A DNA stretch of 64,000 nt, from NCBI GenBank assembly GCA_963759545.1, contig CAVXAB010000017.1, forward strand, positions 248,001-312,000, given 5' to 3'. The notes under the pieces are model-generated. The model was not told the origin of the DNA. It did not search any database and saw nothing but the letters and a program-made list of their open reading frames with translations. Shown piece after piece: positions 61,035 through 64,000 of this stretch. The position numbers were made by a program, and so were the translations under genes. Numbering within the stretch: position 1 is the stretch's first letter; each line of letters begins with the position of its first letter. The stretch comes from Trebonia sp963759545. GTDB lineage: Bacteria > Actinomycetota > Actinomycetes > Streptosporangiales > Streptosporangiaceae.

Positions 61035-63294
61035 CGCGCGGAATACGAGGCCGCCGCGCCGTGGACGGGCCGGCTTCGGCGTCGGCGGACCGCCCCGGTG
61101 AAGCGCCGGGCGCGACGACCGTGCCGTCGGTCACCTCGATCGTCCTGGTGCACGCGAGGCCCATGTCCTCAAGGTCGTGCGAGACGACCACGAGCGTCAG
61201 GCCGTCGATGCGGCGCATGTGCCCGAGAAGCTCAAGCAGCCCGCGCCGGCTCTCCCGGTCGAGGCCCGCGAGGGGCTCGTCAAGAACGAGCACCCGCGGC
61301 CGCGACGCCAGGAGTCCCGCGATCGCGACGCGCCGCATCTGGCCGCCGCTCAGCTCGTCGACGCTGCGCCCCGCGAGATCCGCGGGCAGTCCGACACGAA
61401 ACAGGCTCGTCCGAACGAATTCGGCACCCTCCTCCGGGGCCAGCTTCGCGTCGAATCCGGCGGCGGCGAGGATGTCCTCGGCGACTGTCGGCCGCTGCAG
61501 CTGCAGTCTCGCGTGCTGGAACGACAACGCCACCGTACCGACCGACCCCGCGGCGGGCATGCCGTCGATCGTGACGGTGCCGTCGGTCGGCTTGATCAGC
61601 CCGGCGAGCATCCAGGCGAGCGTCGACTTGCCCGACCCGTTCTCACCCGTGATCAGGAGCCCCTCGCCCTCGCGGACGTCGAGGTCGACCGAGCGCAGCG
61701 CGGTGACCTCCCAGGGCGTGCCCGCGTCGAACCGGTGGCCGACGCCGCGCACGCGGATGACTGGCTCGCGCTGTGTTCCAGGCGTGCGGGTGCCTGGCGC
61801 GGGACCGGGACCTGCCGTCCCGGCGCCCGGGGCACCGTGTTCCGCAGCACGGGCGTCAGCGGCACGGGCGTCCGCAGCACGGGCGTCCGCCGCCGTGCAG
61901 CCGCTGGGTTCGGCGACGGCGGAGTGCCCGATGACCGCGGCGTCGACGATCCGGCCGTCGGCGAGGCCGACCACGCGGTCGGCACGCGCCGCCTCCGCCG
62001 GGTCGTGCGTGACGTGCACGACGGCGGTGCCCGCCTGGGCCGGGAGGGAGGCAAGGAGGTCGAGGATCTCGGCGCGGCCGGCCGCGTCGAGCATCGACGT
62101 CGACTCGTCGGAGATGAGCAGGGCGGGACGCCTGGCCATGGCGGCCCCGATAGCCAGGCGCTGCAACTGCCCGCCGGACAGCGACTCGGTGCTCGCGGAA
62201 GCGAGGCCGGCCAGGCCGACCGAACGCAGGAGCGCCTCGACGTCAACCGGGTACCCGGGCGGCAGCCCCCAGCGCAGGTCCTCACCGACGGTGCTGCCGA
62301 TCACCTGCGCCTCGGCCCGCTGCCCCACGACCGCCGTGCCGCCGGGCAGCCCGAGCCCGACGCGGCCAGGGCGGCGAACCGAGCCGCTCGTGGGCTCGGC
62401 CCCGGCGAGCAGCGACACCAGCGTGGACTTCCCGGCACCGTTCGGACCGACGACCGCGACGAACTCACCGGATTCGACGGTCAGGTCGACATCGACGAGC
62501 GCCTCCCGCCCGGACGCCGCGCGGTGACCGAAGCCGACCCCGCAGAGCTCGAGCGGCACCGGCGCGACGGGCGCGTCCGTCGCGGCGTCGGCGCGCGCGG
62601 CGGCGTCGAACAGGTCGGTCTGCGCGAGCCATTCGACGCGGCGCGCGGCGAGGATCACGAAGGCGTTCGTGAGGAGCATCTCCACCAGCACGCCGATGAG
62701 GATCGCCGCCGCGACCACGACCGGCCAGGCGCCGAGGAGCGTGTCGGTGACGCGGACCACGGCGTCACCGGCCGAGACGGGAAGGCGAAGGAACTCGGCG
62801 ATCTGGACGAAGCCCGCGACGGTCGCGCGTATCGTCCCGAGCGTTAGCTCGCGTATGCCCGCGAACAGGTACGACATGCCCACAACGACGGCAGCCAAGA
62901 CGGGTGCGAGCCCGGCGGCGAGCAGGGCGACCGCGCCGGATCCGCGACCGCGGCGCCGGATGATCCCGCAGGGCCCGCCAAGCAACGCGCATCCCGCGAT
63001 GACGACGGTCGCGAACGCGCCGGCCGCGAGGAAGGCGACAAACCCGGCCGCGACCGCGGCCGCGATGACCGCGCGCGCCCGGTACCGGAGTCCGACGATC
63101 GCGAACGGCACCGCCGAGAGCAGCATGATCACGCCAAGGTGCGGCAGGAACGTCCCCACCGACACGATGATCACGGCGAGTGCGCTGAACACGCCTGCGT
63201 TCGCGACCTCAGCCGGGCGCAGCGCACCCGAGCGCAGCTCGGGAACGATACGCGGACTCAGGGGACGCACGGCCGAACGCACCGGCACGCTCAT
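60394..63294 (-). CDS. DUF2232-like membrane domain fused to two EcfA ATPases (Rv2326c-like)
   Basis: ATG 63294. Residues 1-230 form a membrane domain with about six helices (EVANAGVFSALAVIIVSVGTFLPHLGVIMLLS; DUF2232/S-component-like). ATPase 1: GPNGAGKST, LSGGQLQR, ALLISDEST. An Ala/Asp/Arg repeat linker follows, then ATPase 2: GENGSGKST, LSGGQMRR, VLVLDEPLAGLD. Meaningful sequence ends near nucleotide 61,080. The open frame continues, Arg-rich and antisense-like to real codons, to 60394 across the whole EcfT gene, so the true stop is missing or displaced by a frame error. Real protein is about 740 residues. It energises EcfT for vitamin or metal uptake. Confidence 0.85.
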   Translation of the reverse strand: MSVPVRSAVRPLSPRIVPELRSGALRPAEVANAGVFSALAVIIVSVGTFLPHLGVIMLLSAVPFAIVGLRYRARAVIAAAVAAGFVAFLAAGAFATVVIAGCALLGGPCGIIRRRGRGSGAVALLAAGLAPVLAAVVVGMSYLFAGIRELTLGTIRATVAGFVQIAEFLRLPVSAGDAVVRVTDTLLGAWPVVVAAAILIGVLVEMLLTNAFVILAARRVEWLAQTDLFDAAARADAATDAPVAPVPLELCGVGFGHRAASGREALVDVDLTVESGEFVAVVGPNGAGKSTLVSLLAGAEPTSGSVRRPGRVGLGLPGGTAVVGQRAEAQVIGSTVGEDLRWGLPPGYPVDVEALLRSVGLAGLASASTESLSGGQLQRLAIGAAMARRPALLISDESTSMLDAAGRAEILDLLASLPAQAGTAVVHVTHDPAEAARADRVVGLADGRIVDAAVIGHSAVAEPSGCTAADARAADARAADARAAEHGAPGAGTAGPGPAPGTRTPGTQREPVIRVRGVGHRFDAGTPWEVTALRSVDLDVREGEGLLITGENGSGKSTLAWMLAGLIKPTDGTVTIDGMPAAGSVGTVALSFQHARLQLQRPTVAEDILAAAGFDAKLAPEEGAEFVRTSLFRVGLPADLAGRSVDELSGGQMRRVAIAGLLASRPRVLVLDEPLAGLDRESRRGLLELLGHMRRIDGLTLVVVSHDLEDMGLACTRTIEVTDGTVVAPGASPGRSADAEAGPSTARRPRIPRGARYLRAPPARAGDEDRSPGGGDHRVIGGARVAHHRRARRPPRRGSRRREAALDGRPAHPVAGRGDPRSGRRGGGRGWRNRPVRAVDAPHGPLFRTVATPRLDNAGRGAPGGVHARRLATAQARRASQRVGVHRDVRGPHAPAAPRRVPRAHRGTPAARAGARGQPAGTDPRPLPRAARPRDRRRGLGRPPGVRPRPYGDPARRDAIVPPRTR
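61841..61885 (-). repeat. Three 15-bp repeats in the linker between the two EcfA domains
   Basis: Plus-strand unit tccgcagcacgggcg at 61841 and 61871, with a two-base variant at 61856. On the coding strand they give repeated Ala-Ala-Asp-Ala-Arg. Confidence 0.9.
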
Positions 63295-63297
63295 CAC

Positions 63298-63668
63298 ATC
63301 ACCATCAGCTGGGGGGTGGTGGAGACGGATGTCACGCGGACAACTGTAGCGACTGCGGACACCCGGGAAGTTCTGAGCGCGCTGAGGATTCGCTCCGAAC
63401 GGGCGCATCGTCATCGTCATGGTCGATGTCGCGGTGTTCGGCGCCAAGACCTCGCGCCGTCTCGTGGAGACGATCGCCAGTGCCTTCTGCTCCCTCGCGC
63501 GGGCGCGTTAGTTCGGCCCGTGACGGCTGTTCACGCGACCGGTAATTACTTTGACCAGAAATACGTCGCACTGATATTTATTAGGTCTCGCGGGTGCTCG
63601 CCTGTGGTGAAGCTGGCGCGCTTTTTGAATACCGCGCTCTTTTAACCGTTCTCGTATAAGGGTGAATC
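63298..63668. other. Intergenic region between divergent ecf and rtcB genes
   Basis: 371 bp. No gene found on either strand. The part 63535-63600 is AT-rich with a good promoter match for the rtcB side. The segment after it forms the 5' leader. The ecf promoter should be near 63300-63400, but I see no clear boxes. Confidence 0.5.
63551..63580 (+). promoter_or_regulatory. Candidate promoter for the RtcB gene
   Basis: TTGACC (63551-63556), an 18-base spacer and TATTTA (63575-63580) in an AT-rich patch. A transcript from here would have a leader of about 80 bases before the ATG at 63669. Confidence 0.4.
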
Positions 63669-64000
63669 ATGAGTAAGGCGCACGACAAGCTGCGCGTATG
63701 GGGCAGTGACGTGGACGAGCAGACCCGTGCGCAGGCGCGGCGGGCCACCAGGCTGCCTTTCGTCCCCGCGCATGTCGCGCTCATGCCCGACGCACACGTG
63801 GGCATTGGTGCCACCGTCGGGTCCGTTATCCCGACCGAAGGCGCCATCGTGCCGTCGTTCGCGGGGGTTGACCTCGGCTGCGGGATGATCGCCACGGAGA
63901 CCGTCTATACCGCCAACGACCTGCCGGATGACCTCGGCCCGCTCATGTCGCTGGTTTCCGAGCGGATTCCGGCGGGGGTCGGCAAGGGGCGCGACCTCGG
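63669..64000 (+). CDS. rtcB: RtcB-family RNA ligase, N-terminal part (runs off the window)
   Basis: ATG 63669 with AAGGG upstream. The first 110 residues are visible: LPFVPAHVALMPDAHVGIGATVGSVIPTEGAIVPSFAGVDLGCGMIAT. They include the PDAHVG motif (about 40-45) and the metal-binding Cys of DLGCGM (about 71) that are diagnostic of RtcB. The enzyme joins RNA 3'-phosphate (or cyclic phosphate) to 5'-OH ends with GTP and manganese, for RNA repair. The catalytic His and the guanylate site lie beyond the window. No RtcA or RtcR gene is seen in the window. Confidence 0.93.
   Translation, partial: MSKAHDKLRVWGSDVDEQTRAQARRATRLPFVPAHVALMPDAHVGIGATVGSVIPTEGAIVPSFAGVDLGCGMIATETVYTANDLPDDLGPLMSLVSERIPAGVGKGRDL

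Noticed and set aside
63298..63668. tRNA gene near the right edge
   Set aside because: No cloverleaf or GTTCGA-type T-arm could be built from the AT-rich and GC-rich segments here.

Overview
The window is a very GC-rich (roughly 70 %) bacterial chromosome segment with frequent GTG and TTG starts. It carries typical Actinomycetota families: an F420-dependent PPOX enzyme, two MpaB/DUF2236 proteins, a CGNR regulator, an ECF42-type sigma factor with a DGPF/YCII partner, a SARP regulator remnant, PucR/CdaR, and a DUF2232-EcfA-EcfA fusion next to EcfT as in Mycobacterium. I place it in the actinomycetes (filamentous or soil type more likely than not) and cannot name a genus. I found no rRNA, tRNA, CRISPR array, transposase or integrase.

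Layout. 1-5.4 kb: a minus-strand oligopeptide ABC transporter (binding lipoprotein, hairpin, two permeases, one protein with both ATPases). 5.9-6.5 kb: a NUDIX hydrolase. 6.7-12.1 kb: a cell-surface block (membrane protein, multidomain peptidoglycan hydrolase broken by frameshifts, second membrane protein). 12.1-14.5 kb: DUF2236 protein translationally coupled to an AarF/UbiB kinase. 14.5-18.3 kb: CGNR regulator, EamA exporter, RecQ. 18.2-20.5 kb: a decayed hydrolase with a SARP-like start, then a methyltransferase coupled to a PPOX enzyme. 20.5-27.2 kb: small regulatory modules (SRPBCC/ArsR, VOC/TetR with a divergent maleylpyruvate-isomerase-like gene, ECF sigma/YCII, SMP-30).

27.4-45.2 kb is the most striking region. 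It is a colinear run of a beta-lactamase-fold serine hydrolase, a complete peptide ABC importer, an S9 peptidase fused to a second beta-lactamase-fold hydrolase, an M20 amidohydrolase, a COG3375-type GNAT acyltransferase, an enolase-superfamily N-succinylamino-acid racemase/OSBS, a PucR/CdaR regulator and a class-A-beta-lactamase-like protein, with one more S12 serine hydrolase convergent at the end. The GNAT/racemase/M20 trio matches the known D- to L-amino-acid conversion pathway through N-succinyl intermediates. Together with the importer and the penicillin-recognising-fold hydrolases this suggests import, cleavage and L-conversion of D-residue-containing peptides, for example peptidoglycan fragments or peptide antibiotics.

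45.3-64 kb: a HAD phosphatase, a YbhN-like membrane domain fused to an alpha/beta hydrolase, a methionyl-tRNA synthetase with a possible leader peptide and hairpin, a ribose-type sugar ABC importer with mannose-6-phosphate isomerase, a cytochrome P450, a second DUF2236 protein, an aldo/keto reductase, an ankyrin-repeat protein, an ECF-type vitamin/metal transporter and the start of an RtcB-type RNA ligase.

Two window-wide themes stand out. First, at least nine genes need single-base frame changes to give full-length family members. That is more than ordinary gene decay predicts and suggests assembly indels, though one locus (18.2-19.2 kb) looks truly decayed. Second, several genes carry short in-frame tandem repeats (15, 18 or 27 bp).
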